The position numbers and the translations under genes were made by a program. Below the pieces are notes generated by a model that had not been told where the DNA came from, made no database searches, and saw nothing but the letters and a program-made list of their open reading frames with translations. Positions 52,012 through 63,191 of a DNA stretch of 64,000 bases are shown one piece after another; position 1 is the stretch's first letter; each line of letters starts with the position of its first letter. The stretch lies in NCBI RefSeq assembly GCF_003931855.1, contig NZ_CP034248.1:1426001-1490000 (forward strand), written 5' to 3'. Origin of the DNA: Paenibacillus lentus (GTDB lineage Bacteria > Bacillota > Bacilli > Paenibacillales > Paenibacillaceae).

Positions 52012-55000
52012 ATGCGAATTAAACAGAGTATCGCCGCTTTAATGGTATTGATATTAACTATCGTTGGTCTTAACAGCATGACAACATCAGCATCTGCGGC
52101 TGCTGACTACATTCAGGTTTCACGTCAAGTGACTCCTGGTGAGATTACAACAGAGGAAGAGGTAACCGTCGAGCTTACGATTCAAGGTACTCCACCTGTA
52201 TCCGTGATTAGGCCCAATGATGTCATACTTATCATCGATAAGTCTGGTAGTATGGCAGGCGATAAAATCATTGCGGCTAGGGATTCAGCTAAAGGATTTA
52301 TTGATCTTATGGACTTTAATGTTCATCGCGTAGGTATCGTAGATTATAGCTCAAGTAACAATGTAAAGGTGTTCCCAATTACTACAGATGCAAATGCAGC
52401 GAAAGCTTACGTTAATACTATTCAAGCGAGTGGGGGAACCGGAACTGGTTATGCTATTGATGCTGCTGTTACAGAGCTGATGAGAGAACCTAGGGAAGGA
52501 GCTCAGCCGGTAATTGTCTTAATGACTGACGGTGATGCCACAGAGCCTAACGGCAGCGCATACGAATATGCATTGGATAGAGCAGCAGCAGCTAAAGAAC
52601 AAGGTATTGTATTCTATACCATTGCCTTACTGAATGCGAATGATAATCCGGATACAAGTGGTCCTAACCAGTTGCTGACGAAGATGGCGACAACCTCATC
52701 ACACCATCATTTTGTATTAGGATCCGTCGGACTCAGTGAAATTTACGCTGCTATTGTAAAGGAAATCGGTATTGCGAGTGCGTATGATGTGACAGTAACT
52801 GATTATGTCAGCGAACATTTTGAAATAGTTCCAGACTCTTACCTACATAATATTCCTCAGCCTACGGTGTCAGGTAATGAAATCAGCTGGAGTTTCTTGG
52901 AGCTTAAAAACAATACGTTGAATTTTACTTATAAAGTCAGACCAAAGACTCAAAATCCAGGCGTTTTTAGTGTGTCAACAACTGCAGCAAACGTCACATA
53001 CAAGGACTTCGCAGGTGCGAATCGTAATAAACTTATTGGCAATAAGTCAATAAAGGTTAAGCTCCCAGCTCCTGTGATAACCTCGATCGTTGAACCATCT
53101 GGTCATCCGCTGGGTGGAAATGAGGTTCAAATTAACGGGGATAAGTTTGTGAACGGAGCTCGAGTATTTTTTAATACTTATGAAGCCAGGAGCGTTAATT
53201 TTGTTGATAGTAAAACACTCAGAGTAATTGTACCACCGGGTTCTCAAGGGACAGTTAATGTAAAGGTTCAAAACCCTGACAATCAATTTGCTACGGGTAG
53301 CTATCAGTATATGGCCGACCCTGAAGTTAGTTCTTATAGTCCAACAGAAGGACCAATGGAAGGTAATACAGTGATATCCATGTACGGTAATTATTTCATG
53401 CCCGGAGTTACAGTCAAATTTGGCGATAAGTCTGCTGTAATCACAACGCAACGTACTGGATTTTTGTCGCTTAAAACACCTGCGGTAACTGAAGTGGGGC
53501 TAGTAGATATTACTATACAAAATCCAGATGGTACATCCCTGGTCATTCCTTCGGGATTTAATTACCTGGAGCCAGAAATACCAAAGCTGGAGATTACGAA
53601 CGTTAATCTAAATACAGGATTGCCTGAGGGCGGCGGAACAGCAACTATTGTCGGCAAAAGAATTAATCCAGAAGTAAGAGTATTCTTTGGTGATAATGAA
53701 GCGCAAGTCAAATCAGTCGTTTCCACCGAAAGAATCCAGGTCATTGTACCGGCTGGTCAACCTGGCAAAGTAGATGTAAAACTTGTAAATCCGGATGGCG
53801 AGGAAGCAACGCTGGCGGAAGGTTATACGTATGCTTATCCAGATTACCCTGCTCCAGTTGTAAATACCATTAACCCTAATCAGGGAGAAATACAAGGTGG
53901 GGGAACGGCATTTATTTCAGGTACGGGATTTGTGTCTGGTGTGAAGGTTCTGGTGAATGATATTCCTGCGACTGTTACATCGAATACTCTCTATCGCATC
54001 ACGATAGTAATTCCCGCTTCTACTGTAGAGGGTACGTTCGATGTTAAAGTGATCAATCCAGATGGTAAGGAAGCGATATTGCCTGCAAGCTACACGTATA
54101 TTTTACCGCCTCCTCCTCCGGCGCCAGTTCTAAACCGTATATCGCCTGACAATGGTTTGATAACAGGAAATGCTACAGTTGTACTGTACGGAGAGAATTT
54201 CATGGGAGATGCCGTTGTGTTGTTCGATGATATCGAGCTTCCAACGACCTTTGTGAGAAGTGATCAGTTGAGGATTGTGACTCCCGCCTCTGACGAAGAA
54301 AAAGTTGTTCAGGTGAGGATAAAGAATCCGGATGGACAAACAACGGTTGAAAATATTACCTATTCATATATCGAACCACAGCCAGAACCAGTGAGCATTA
54401 CCTCGTTAAATCAAGTGAGTGGAATAACAGCTGGCGGAAACACTGTCTACATTAATGGTTCCAATTTTCAAAGAGGAATTCGGGTGTTTTTCGGAGATAA
54501 TGAAGCCGAAGTAAAGTCTTATGCCAGTGCGCGACGGATTGGTGTAGATGTTCCGCCATCTTTGACTACGGGATTAGTTGATGTGACCGTATTAAACCCA
54601 GATAAAGGTCAATTCACCTTGCCTGGGGCTTACAGATATACCCTAACTCAGCCAACGATTTCAAGTTTGTCTGTTCCAAGTGGTCTTACTACTGGTGGAA
54701 CGATCGTTTATATTAATGGGACTAATTTTGAGCCAACAATGAGTGTAACGATTGATGGGACAAATACGCCCTTTGATTATGTAAGCAATAAAAGAGTTAA
54801 AATTGTTACTCCACCAAGCCAGTATGCTGGAGAGGTTCCTCTTGTAGTTACCTTGGACAATGGCGAAAGTGCAACATTTAACTTTACCTATGAGGAGCCG
54901 CCAAAGGCCCCCGCGCCTTTCATTAGAGCATTCAATATCAGCAGCGGGCCGGCAGCGGGAGGGAATACGGTATACATCTCTGGACATAATTATGTCAGAG

Positions 55001-55161
55001 GAGCAACAGTATTCTTTGGTGATGTTGAGTCGCCGAATGTTATATTTAATTCGACCACACGTTTAGGCGCGAGAATACCGGCAGGATCGGGTGTTGTTCA
55101 GGTTAAAATTGTAAATCCTGATGGTCAAGAGAGCAACACGCTTGAATACACCTACCAATAA
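52012..55161 (+). CDS. Secreted von Willebrand factor A protein with eight IPT/TIG repeats
   Basis: A 1049-aa exported protein. The signal peptide is residues ~1-31 (ending SASAAAD). A vWA domain spans about 65-265 with a complete metal-ion-dependent adhesion site: DKSGS (Asp76, Ser78, Ser80), ASGGTGTGYAID and LMTDGDATEP. A ~85-residue beta domain follows (DYVSEHFEIVPDSYLHNIPQ). Eight IPT/TIG Ig-like repeats of ~87 residues start near 354. Each opens with a P-x-I-x-S-I-x-P-x-x-G strand (PVITSIVEPSG, PVVNTINPNQG, PVLNRISPDNG and others), and most include a VFFGDNEA-type strand. No SLH, LPXTG, lipobox or membrane helix is present at the C-terminus. GGGAGG precedes the ATG, 17 bp after fliT. Probable adhesin or matrix protein; function inferred. 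Confidence 0.88.
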   Translation: MRIKQSIAALMVLILTIVGLNSMTTSASAAADYIQVSRQVTPGEITTEEEVTVELTIQGTPPVSVIRPNDVILIIDKSGSMAGDKIIAARDSAKGFIDLMDFNVHRVGIVDYSSSNNVKVFPITTDANAAKAYVNTIQASGGTGTGYAIDAAVTELMREPREGAQPVIVLMTDGDATEPNGSAYEYALDRAAAAKEQGIVFYTIALLNANDNPDTSGPNQLLTKMATTSSHHHFVLGSVGLSEIYAAIVKEIGIASAYDVTVTDYVSEHFEIVPDSYLHNIPQPTVSGNEISWSFLELKNNTLNFTYKVRPKTQNPGVFSVSTTAANVTYKDFAGANRNKLIGNKSIKVKLPAPVITSIVEPSGHPLGGNEVQINGDKFVNGARVFFNTYEARSVNFVDSKTLRVIVPPGSQGTVNVKVQNPDNQFATGSYQYMADPEVSSYSPTEGPMEGNTVISMYGNYFMPGVTVKFGDKSAVITTQRTGFLSLKTPAVTEVGLVDITIQNPDGTSLVIPSGFNYLEPEIPKLEITNVNLNTGLPEGGGTATIVGKRINPEVRVFFGDNEAQVKSVVSTERIQVIVPAGQPGKVDVKLVNPDGEEATLAEGYTYAYPDYPAPVVNTINPNQGEIQGGGTAFISGTGFVSGVKVLVNDIPATVTSNTLYRITIVIPASTVEGTFDVKVINPDGKEAILPASYTYILPPPPPAPVLNRISPDNGLITGNATVVLYGENFMGDAVVLFDDIELPTTFVRSDQLRIVTPASDEEKVVQVRIKNPDGQTTVENITYSYIEPQPEPVSITSLNQVSGITAGGNTVYINGSNFQRGIRVFFGDNEAEVKSYASARRIGVDVPPSLTTGLVDVTVLNPDKGQFTLPGAYRYTLTQPTISSLSVPSGLTTGGTIVYINGTNFEPTMSVTIDGTNTPFDYVSNKRVKIVTPPSQYAGEVPLVVTLDNGESATFNFTYEEPPKAPAPFIRAFNISSGPAAGGNTVYISGHNYVRGATVFFGDVESPNVIFNSTTRLGARIPAGSGVVQVKIVNPDGQESNTLEYTYQ

Positions 55162-55180
55162 AAAATCAGTTTGATCTTCA

Positions 55181-55211
55181 ACCCTACCTTTATTAGGTAG
55201 GGTGTTTTTTA
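55181..55211 (+). terminator. Terminator closing the flagellar cluster
   Basis: ACCCTACCT (55181-55189) and AGGTAGGGT (55195-55203) form a perfect 9-bp stem, followed by GTTTTTT. Confidence 0.9.
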
Positions 55212-55359
55212 TGAAGTAAAAAATTAGTCTTTGATGACCGATATAAAATATATTGCTGCTAATTTTGTAGAGCCTTTAAAACAAAAGATTATTCACAGGT
55301 AAATTAGCAACTAGTAAGGTTATAAATTCTATTGGACAGCTTACCAAGAGAGGACAATT

Positions 55360-56568
55360 ATGAAAAAGAAATTTGAAGTTTTGAGACCCCAGTATATGAA
55401 TGAATTCGAGTGTGTTGGCCAGGATTGTCCGGATACATGCTGTGCAGGTTGGAAAATTAATATTGATAAGGGGACCTATAAAAAATACCGTAAAATTAAT
55501 GATAAAGGTATGGCGTTAAAATTTAGGGAGTATATTAAAAGAAATGATAACCCGTCTTCTGATGACAATTATAGTTATATTAAATTAGATAATGGGGCAT
55601 GCGGTTTTATGGATCATGGTTTGTGCGGAGTTCAAAAGAAATATGGTGAGGATTTACTATCAGTTGCGTGTTTGCAGTACCCTCGAAAAGTTAATATAGT
55701 AGATCAACGTGTGGAATTATCCGCAAAGCTATCTTGCCCGGAAGTAGCACGGTTAGCTCTTTTGAACACAGAGATCATGCAATTTGATGTTGTAGAGGAA
55801 TGGATGGACACAAGATATAAACTTAGTATAAATTTAAATACGGCTGAGGAGACATGGGAACGTTGTTTTTGGCCAATCAGAATATTTATTATTGAAATTT
55901 TACAGAATAGAACATTATCCGTTCCTGATAGATTGATTTTTTTAGGTATGCTTTGCAAAAGACTCTACGCCGTAAAAGAGCTTAACAACGAGCTTGTTAT
56001 CCATGAAATTATAAATGAATATAAAGTTAAAATGAGTTCTCCAACTCTTAAAATGCAGCTTGAGAAACTGCCAAAGACAACTCATATACAAATAAAATTG
56101 CTAAAAGAATTATTGCTCTCTTCTAGAGATGAGCATATAAAATATAAGGAATACACTGAGAAAACAATAAAAGCGTTTCTATTAGATTCTGCTGATGATA
56201 ATCTATCTATAGAGGCTTTTAATGAAGGGAATAACCAACACTTCACTCCCTTTGTTAGGGAGCATTCATACATTCTTGAAAACTACTTAGTAAATCAGGT
56301 GTTTGAGAGATTATTTTTATTTAATAAGGGGACGAACATTCTCGAAGATTACATTCAGCTCGTTGCCCTTTACTCTATGGTTAGATTTCAAATTCATGGT
56401 GTAGCGACTTATAATAAACGGATGAGTCCAGAACTTGCTGTTGGCATTATTCAGGCGTTCAGCAGAGTTGTCGAACACAACTCTCTATATCTGAAAGCTA
56501 TTTGTGATTCTTTAAAAAATGAAAATTCTGATTCATGGGCTCTTATGGTTGTTTTAATTAAGGAATAG
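55360..56568 (+). CDS. fliB: Flagellin lysine-N-methylase FliB
   Basis: A 402-aa FliB-type protein that methylates lysines on flagellin in other bacteria. The N-terminal Cys cluster CVGQDCPDTCCAGW and a later CGFMDHGLCG...VACLQYPR probably hold a metal centre. The rest is helical. AT content is higher than in the flagellar genes and codons such as AAA, ATA and TTA are frequent. It is transcribed separately from the flagellar cluster, after a terminator and a 200-bp gap in which I see no clear promoter. It is absent from many Bacillales, so it may be an accessory gain. The flagellin encoded at 47403 is the obvious target. Confidence 0.9.
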   Translation: MKKKFEVLRPQYMNEFECVGQDCPDTCCAGWKINIDKGTYKKYRKINDKGMALKFREYIKRNDNPSSDDNYSYIKLDNGACGFMDHGLCGVQKKYGEDLLSVACLQYPRKVNIVDQRVELSAKLSCPEVARLALLNTEIMQFDVVEEWMDTRYKLSINLNTAEETWERCFWPIRIFIIEILQNRTLSVPDRLIFLGMLCKRLYAVKELNNELVIHEIINEYKVKMSSPTLKMQLEKLPKTTHIQIKLLKELLLSSRDEHIKYKEYTEKTIKAFLLDSADDNLSIEAFNEGNNQHFTPFVREHSYILENYLVNQVFERLFLFNKGTNILEDYIQLVALYSMVRFQIHGVATYNKRMSPELAVGIIQAFSRVVEHNSLYLKAICDSLKNENSDSWALMVVLIKE

Positions 56569-56834
56569 ATATTAAAAAATGATATATAAAATTTCACAAT
56601 ATTATAATACAAACGTTCCCTGTTTCACCCCCACCCTTTTGGGGTAATAAAGTACGAGCGCATTTCTACTTCTGCTAGCTAAATGGGTCAATCCTCTTTT
56701 TGCGACAAAGTTTTACAATAAATTAACAGTAAAACCTTTTCTTTTCCAATTGACACGATTTAAGCTGGAGTGGTATAGTCAGAAATGTGAGCATGCTTCA
56801 CACTCTTATTTGATAATGAAGGGAATGTTAGTGA
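56569..56834 (+). promoter_or_regulatory. cspA leader with consensus -35 promoter
   Basis: TTGACA (56750-56755), an 18-bp spacer and TATAGT (56774-56779) give a short leader before the ATG at 56835. Upstream, CCCCA/TGGGG forms a weak hairpin without a T run. Nothing else is seen here. Confidence 0.7.
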
Positions 56835-57032
56835 ATGCAAGGTAAAGTGAAATGGTTTAACGCAGAGAAGGGTTATGGCTTTATCGAAACGGAAGAAGGC
56901 GCAGACGTGTTTGTACATTTCTCGGCTATTCAATCCGAAGGCTTCAAAACGCTGGAAGAAGGACAAGCTGTAGAGTTCGAGATCGTTGAAGGCGCTCGCG
57001 GACCGCAAGCGGCTAACGTAATCAAATTATAA
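56835..57032 (+). CDS. cspA: Cold-shock protein (CspA family)
   Basis: A 65-aa cold-shock domain protein, a single-stranded nucleic-acid-binding RNA chaperone. The RNP1 motif KGYGFI and RNP2 motif VFVHFS are intact within [18 protein letters not shown] and the strand that follows. Length and sequence are typical of the major Bacillales Csp proteins. GAAGGGAATG precedes the ATG. It is monocistronic. Confidence 0.96.
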   Translation: MQGKVKWFNAEKGYGFIETEEGADVFVHFSAIQSEGFKTLEEGQAVEFEIVEGARGPQAANVIKL

Positions 57033-57096
57033 TCATCCGGCAGAGCCGACCTACATATAACGGTACGATGGTTAACAATTGAAGATTCGCTAGCAC

Positions 57097-57130
57097 AGAC
57101 CTGGGGGCAACCTCGGGTCTTTAATTTTGA
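57097..57130 (+). terminator. Terminator after cspA with GCAA tetraloop
   Basis: AGACCTGGGG pairs with CCTCGGGTCT (two G-T) around GCAA, followed by TTTAATTTT. Confidence 0.8.
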
Positions 57131-57143
57131 GTTAAGACTAAAA

Positions 57144-57188
57144 ATCAAACCCAAGCGCCTTGTGCTGCGGGATTTGATCCTTTTTTTG
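57144..57188 (+). terminator. Second hairpin with T7 before hpf
   Basis: ATCAAACCC pairs with GGG(A)TTTGAT, then CC and T7. Lies between the cspA terminator and the hpf promoter; which gene it serves is unclear. Confidence 0.6.
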
Positions 57189-57211
57189 CTCTTAATCCTG
57201 CGTTTACACTT

Positions 57212-57240
57212 TTTACATTGCGCTAACACCATGGTATAAT
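57212..57240 (+). promoter_or_regulatory. Sigma-A promoter for hpf
   Basis: TTTACA (57212-57217), a 17-bp spacer and perfect TATAAT (57235-57240), 29 bp before the ATG at 57270. Confidence 0.8.
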
Positions 57241-57269
57241 AATGGTGCAAAGCAAAGGAGGAGTGCCCT

Positions 57270-57818
57270 ATGAATTTTAGTATTCGTGGACAGCAAATTG
57301 AAGTGACTGAAGCACTGCGAGATTATGTGGACAAGAAGCTCAGTCGACTTGATAAGTACTTTGAAGCACCCCCTACCTCAGAAGGCTACGTCACTATGAG
57401 TGTCGTACGCGGTTTGCATACGGTGGAGGTAACTATTCCTTTGACCGGCGTCATGCTTCGCGCTGAGGATCGTAGTGATGACATGTACGCATCGATTGAT
57501 GCCGTCGTGGACAAGCTCGAACGCCAAATACGCAAGCATAAAACGAAGATCAACCGCAAGTTCCGTCAGGAAGGCAGCCTGAAGAGCCTGTTCGTTGAGA
57601 ACGGCGGTTCCGTGGCGGTAGATGAAGCGGATAGTGATGATCTGGAAGTCGTCCGCACGAAGCGGTTTACTATGAAACCTATGGATGTGGAAGAAGCGAT
57701 ACTGCAAATGAATATGATCGGCCATAATTTCTTTGTATTCTCCAATATTGATACCAAAGAATTGAACGTCGTCTATCGACGGAACGATGGGAAATATGGT
57801 TTGATCGAGCAGGATTAG
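57270..57818 (+). CDS. hpf: Long-form hibernation promoting factor
   Basis: A 182-aa long HPF that binds 70S ribosomes and promotes 100S dimers in stationary phase or stress. The N-terminal S30AE domain reads MNFSIRGQQIEVTEALRDYV with the basic KLERQIRKHKTKINRKFRQE. A variable linker (~110-130) leads to the C-terminal dimerisation domain VRTKRFTMKPMDVEEAILQM with GHNFFVFSN. AAAGGAGGAG precedes the ATG. It stands upstream of secA, as in most Bacillales. Confidence 0.96.
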   Translation: MNFSIRGQQIEVTEALRDYVDKKLSRLDKYFEAPPTSEGYVTMSVVRGLHTVEVTIPLTGVMLRAEDRSDDMYASIDAVVDKLERQIRKHKTKINRKFRQEGSLKSLFVENGGSVAVDEADSDDLEVVRTKRFTMKPMDVEEAILQMNMIGHNFFVFSNIDTKELNVVYRRNDGKYGLIEQD

Positions 57819-57886
57819 TATAGCGTATCCAATCATGACGATTGTATGAATGATCTGGTAATTCTTGCAATTGAACTTAAGGACAC

Positions 57887-57919
57887 GAGCCTTATCCGCC
57901 CGCGGATAGGGCTCTTTTT
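57887..57919 (+). terminator. Intrinsic terminator after hpf
   Basis: GAGCCTTATCCGC (57887-57899) pairs with GCGGATAGGGCTC (57902-57914, one G-T), then T5. Confidence 0.88.
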
Positions 57920-58145
57920 AGATTATAGGACGTATCGAATTCGGAGTCCCAACTTCCCGGTACGGTTGGGAAAATGACCGTTGAATGCGTTCAGTGTGTT
58001 ATAAAAATAGTTTTATAGACGTTTTGGCTATTATAAAATGGATGTGGAAATCGCCGCAGGAAACGTGACGGCGCGTGTTGCGGCATGCCTTACAAACTGT
58101 TACAATTTAGGTAAATCATTTGTTTAGCCGTGAAAGGGGTTAACT
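57920..58145 (+). other. secA upstream region
   Basis: No gene seen. A TCCCAAC/GTTGGGA hairpin (about 57947-57972) lacks a T run. AAAGGGG lies just before ATG 58146; no single promoter stood out. Confidence 0.4.
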
Positions 58146-60652
<2,507 letters not shown>

Positions 60653-60653
<1 letters not shown>

Positions 60654-60676
60654 GCTGGCCAAAGATTTGGCTAGCT
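60653..60676 (+). other. Hairpin between secA and prfB
   Basis: AGCTGGCCAAA and TTTGGCTAGCT pair fully as RNA (one G-T), but no T run follows, so it is not a clear terminator. Confidence 0.35.
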
Positions 60677-60769
60677 ATGAACTAGCGTTATGTTACTAAG
60701 GCAGGGACATTGGTTTTGCAAGAGACATGACCGTACCTTAAGTACAATTGGGAAGGTGAATGAACAACG

Positions 60770-61880
60770 ATGATCGACCCGAACATTAAGCAGGATATGC
60801 GTGAAATCGCGAAGAAACTATCCAACCTTAGGGGGTCTCTTTGACTTAGACCTCAAGCATGAAATGATTGCAAATTACGAAGAGAAGATGGCTGCCCCAG
60901 ACTTCTGGGATGATAATGATAAGGCTCAAGGAGTGATTGCTGAGCTGAACGCCATCAAGTCCTCGGTGGATCAGTACGAATCATTACAGCAGGAGTACGA
61001 TGATATGGCGATGATGGCTGAACTCGCTGAGGAAGAGGGCGACGAAGATCTTGTCGCTGATATCGGCGTATCTATCGACGGCTTGCTGAAGAAGTTGGAG
61101 GATTTTGAGCTTCAGCTTCTGCTGAATTCACCCTACGATAAGTTGAATGCGATTCTTGAGCTGCATCCCGGTGCTGGAGGCACCGAGTCACAGGACTGGG
61201 GGCAAATGCTGCTGAGGATGTACACCCGATGGGCGGAGAAGCATGGCTTCAAGGTCGAGACACTGGATTATCTGCCGGGTGACGAGGCGGGAATCAAGAG
61301 TGTGACATTGCTGATCAAAGGATACAATGCTTACGGCTACCTGAAGGCGGAGAAAGGGGTGCATCGTCTGGTGCGGATCTCTCCATTCGATTCTTCAGGA
61401 AGACGGCATACCTCTTTTGTATCCTGTGATGTTGTGCCGGAGATTACGGATGATGTGGATATCGAGGTTCGAACAGAGGATCTGAAGATCGACACATACC
61501 GGGCTAGCGGAGCCGGTGGACAGCATGTTAATACGACGGATTCCGCGGTACGGATTACGCATATCCCTACGGGAATCGTCGTCACCTGTCAGAATGAACG
61601 CTCCCAGATTAAGAACCGCGAGCGGGCGATGACGATGCTCCGTTCCAAGCTATATGAGCAGAAGCTCGAGGAGCAGCAGAAAGAACTGGACGAAATTCGC
61701 GGGGAGCAATCGGATATTGCCTGGGGCAGTCAAATCCGTTCCTACGTGTTCCATCCTTACAGTATGGTGAAGGATCATCGTACTTCGGTGGAGACCGGGA
61801 ATGTGGGAGCGGTTATGGACGGGGAGCTTGATCCATTCATTGATGGATATCTGCGCAGTCAAATTCGCACAGAAGCCTAA
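60770..61880 (+). CDS. prfB: Peptide chain release factor 2 with programmed +1 frameshift
   Basis: RF2, 369 aa after frameshifting, ends translation at UGA and UAA. The first 24 codons run from ATG 60770 to CTT (60839-60841) and hit TGA at 60842. The site AGGGGG (60830-60835)-TCT-CTT-TGA-C is the classic autoregulatory element: when RF2 is low, the ribosome slips +1 and continues at GAC 60843. After the shift the protein has the SPF motif ([15 protein letters not shown]) and the catalytic GGQ loop ([19 protein letters not shown]). A start at 60801 in the second frame is not the true start. GGAAGGTG (60751-60758) precedes the ATG. Confidence 0.97.
60830..60845 (+). promoter_or_regulatory. prfB frameshift signal
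   Basis: An internal Shine-Dalgarno-like AGGGGG is followed after three bases by CTT-TGA-C, with the poor-context UGA stop in frame. Confidence 0.95.
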
Positions 61881-61904
61881 AAATGATTCATCGATTTGAA
61901 AAGG

Positions 61905-61948
61905 AATTCCTACACTAGCATATTCCATATGCGTGTAGGAATTTTTTT
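61905..61948 (+). terminator. Intrinsic terminator after prfB
   Basis: AATTCCTACAC (61905-61915) pairs with GTGTAGGAATT (61933-61943); an inner GCATAT/ATATGC stem extends it; T7 follows. Confidence 0.9.
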
Positions 61949-61971
61949 GGAGTAAAGTAAGGAGGAATATC

Positions 61972-62874
61972 GTGCCAACAAAGTTGCATAAACGCAGACC
62001 TAGTGATTACATTCCTTTAAATGGCCCGCTCCGGCATGTGCTGGATACGCTGATGATCTTAATCGGATCATTTATTACCGCCATGGCCTTTAACTTGTTT
62101 CTCTTGCCTAGTGACATTGCATCCGGCGGGGTTTCGGGGCTATCAATCATCGCTAAGTCGCTCTTTAACATCGAACCGGCATACACGCAATGGGCGCTGA
62201 ATATTCCTTTGTTTGTTGCAGGATTCGTATTGCTAGGGCGGTATTATGCGCTTCGATCCTTGCTGGGTACGGTAGTTATGCCGCTGTTCGTCTTTTTGAC
62301 CAAGGATTGGATTGCGCCTACGACGGACCCGCTGCTGGCCTCTTTGTATGGAGGGATAGGTGTTGGCTTAGGCTTGGGGCTCGTTTTTCGAGGACGAGGT
62401 TCAACCGGGGGACTATCGATTGCGGCGCAGATCATTCAGAAGTACAGCGGGCTCAGCCTTTCGCTTTGCGTAGTGCTGATGGATGGACTGGTTATTGTGC
62501 TGGCAGGTGCTGTGCTGTCACTGGAACAGGCGCTGTACGCGTTGATTGGCCTATACATTACGGGCAAATTTATTGACGTAATCGAGCTTGGCTTCAACTA
62601 CACGAAGGTAGCTTACATAATCGCCGATAAGACGGAGGAAATCACGGAAGGGATACTGCATCACTTGGATCGAGGACTGACCAAACTGTCCGCTCAAGGG
62701 GGCTATACCGGAGATGACAGAACAGTGTTGATGGTCGTGGTCGGGCAGAGTGAGGTGACGCATCTCAAGACGCTGGTTCAATCGATCGAGCCTACGGCAT
62801 TTGTAATTATTTCGAATGCTCATGAGGTTCTTGGCGAGGGCTTTTCATTAGGAAGAGGGAGCAAACAGAATTAA
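61972..62874 (+). CDS. YitT family membrane protein (DUF161/DUF2179)
   Basis: A 300-aa membrane protein of the YitT family. About five to six hydrophobic helices lie in residues ~25-205 (LIGSFITAMAFNLFLLPSDI, GGVSGLSIIAKSLF, GRGSTGGLSIAAQIIQKYSG). A cytoplasmic DUF2179 domain follows (residues ~215-295, DKTEEITEGILHHLDRGLTK, then AFVIISNAHEVLGEGF). The transported substrate is not established. GTG 61972 follows AAGGAGGAA. It is transcribed after the prfB terminator. Confidence 0.93.
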   Translation: MPTKLHKRRPSDYIPLNGPLRHVLDTLMILIGSFITAMAFNLFLLPSDIASGGVSGLSIIAKSLFNIEPAYTQWALNIPLFVAGFVLLGRYYALRSLLGTVVMPLFVFLTKDWIAPTTDPLLASLYGGIGVGLGLGLVFRGRGSTGGLSIAAQIIQKYSGLSLSLCVVLMDGLVIVLAGAVLSLEQALYALIGLYITGKFIDVIELGFNYTKVAYIIADKTEEITEGILHHLDRGLTKLSAQGGYTGDDRTVLMVVVGQSEVTHLKTLVQSIEPTAFVIISNAHEVLGEGFSLGRGSKQN

Positions 62875-62886
62875 ATGATGCAGGAT

Positions 62887-62928
62887 AAGAATCTGGGCAG
62901 CATAGTGCTAAGCTTGGATTCTTTTTTT
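62887..62928 (+). terminator. Intrinsic terminator after the YitT gene
   Basis: AGAATC (62889-62894) pairs with GATTCT (62917-62922), with an inner AGCA/TGCT stem, followed by T7. Confidence 0.8.
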
Positions 62929-63191
62929 ATTGGTCGAAGGCTTTGCGGTTTACACAGCTAATTTAACGTGGAAGTCCTTTTTTCAGAAAAAGGGATTTTA
63001 ATCTAATCATGGCTAACACCCCCATTTACACTCAATCAACAAATTTACTTTCATAAATGAGCATTTTGCATAATTCCCTATTTGAGAATTGAATAGCAGA
63101 ACCTAGACCTAGTTGGTGGTGCATTTTCAGCTAAATCCACTCGGTTTTCAAAAATGGGCAGACCTGCAGAATTTTCTGCGCATTCAAAATT
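62929..63191. other. Intergenic region holding one end of the insertion sequence
   Basis: No gene seen. The 3' end of the transposase is at 63192, so the right end of the IS (terminal inverted repeat and target duplication) should lie within this stretch. It cannot be placed without the other end, which is outside the window. Confidence 0.4.

Noticed and set aside
60801..60842. Independent start of prfB at 60801
   Set aside because: The upstream frame from 60770 plus the classic frameshift site explains the gene; the 60801 start would miss the conserved N-terminus.
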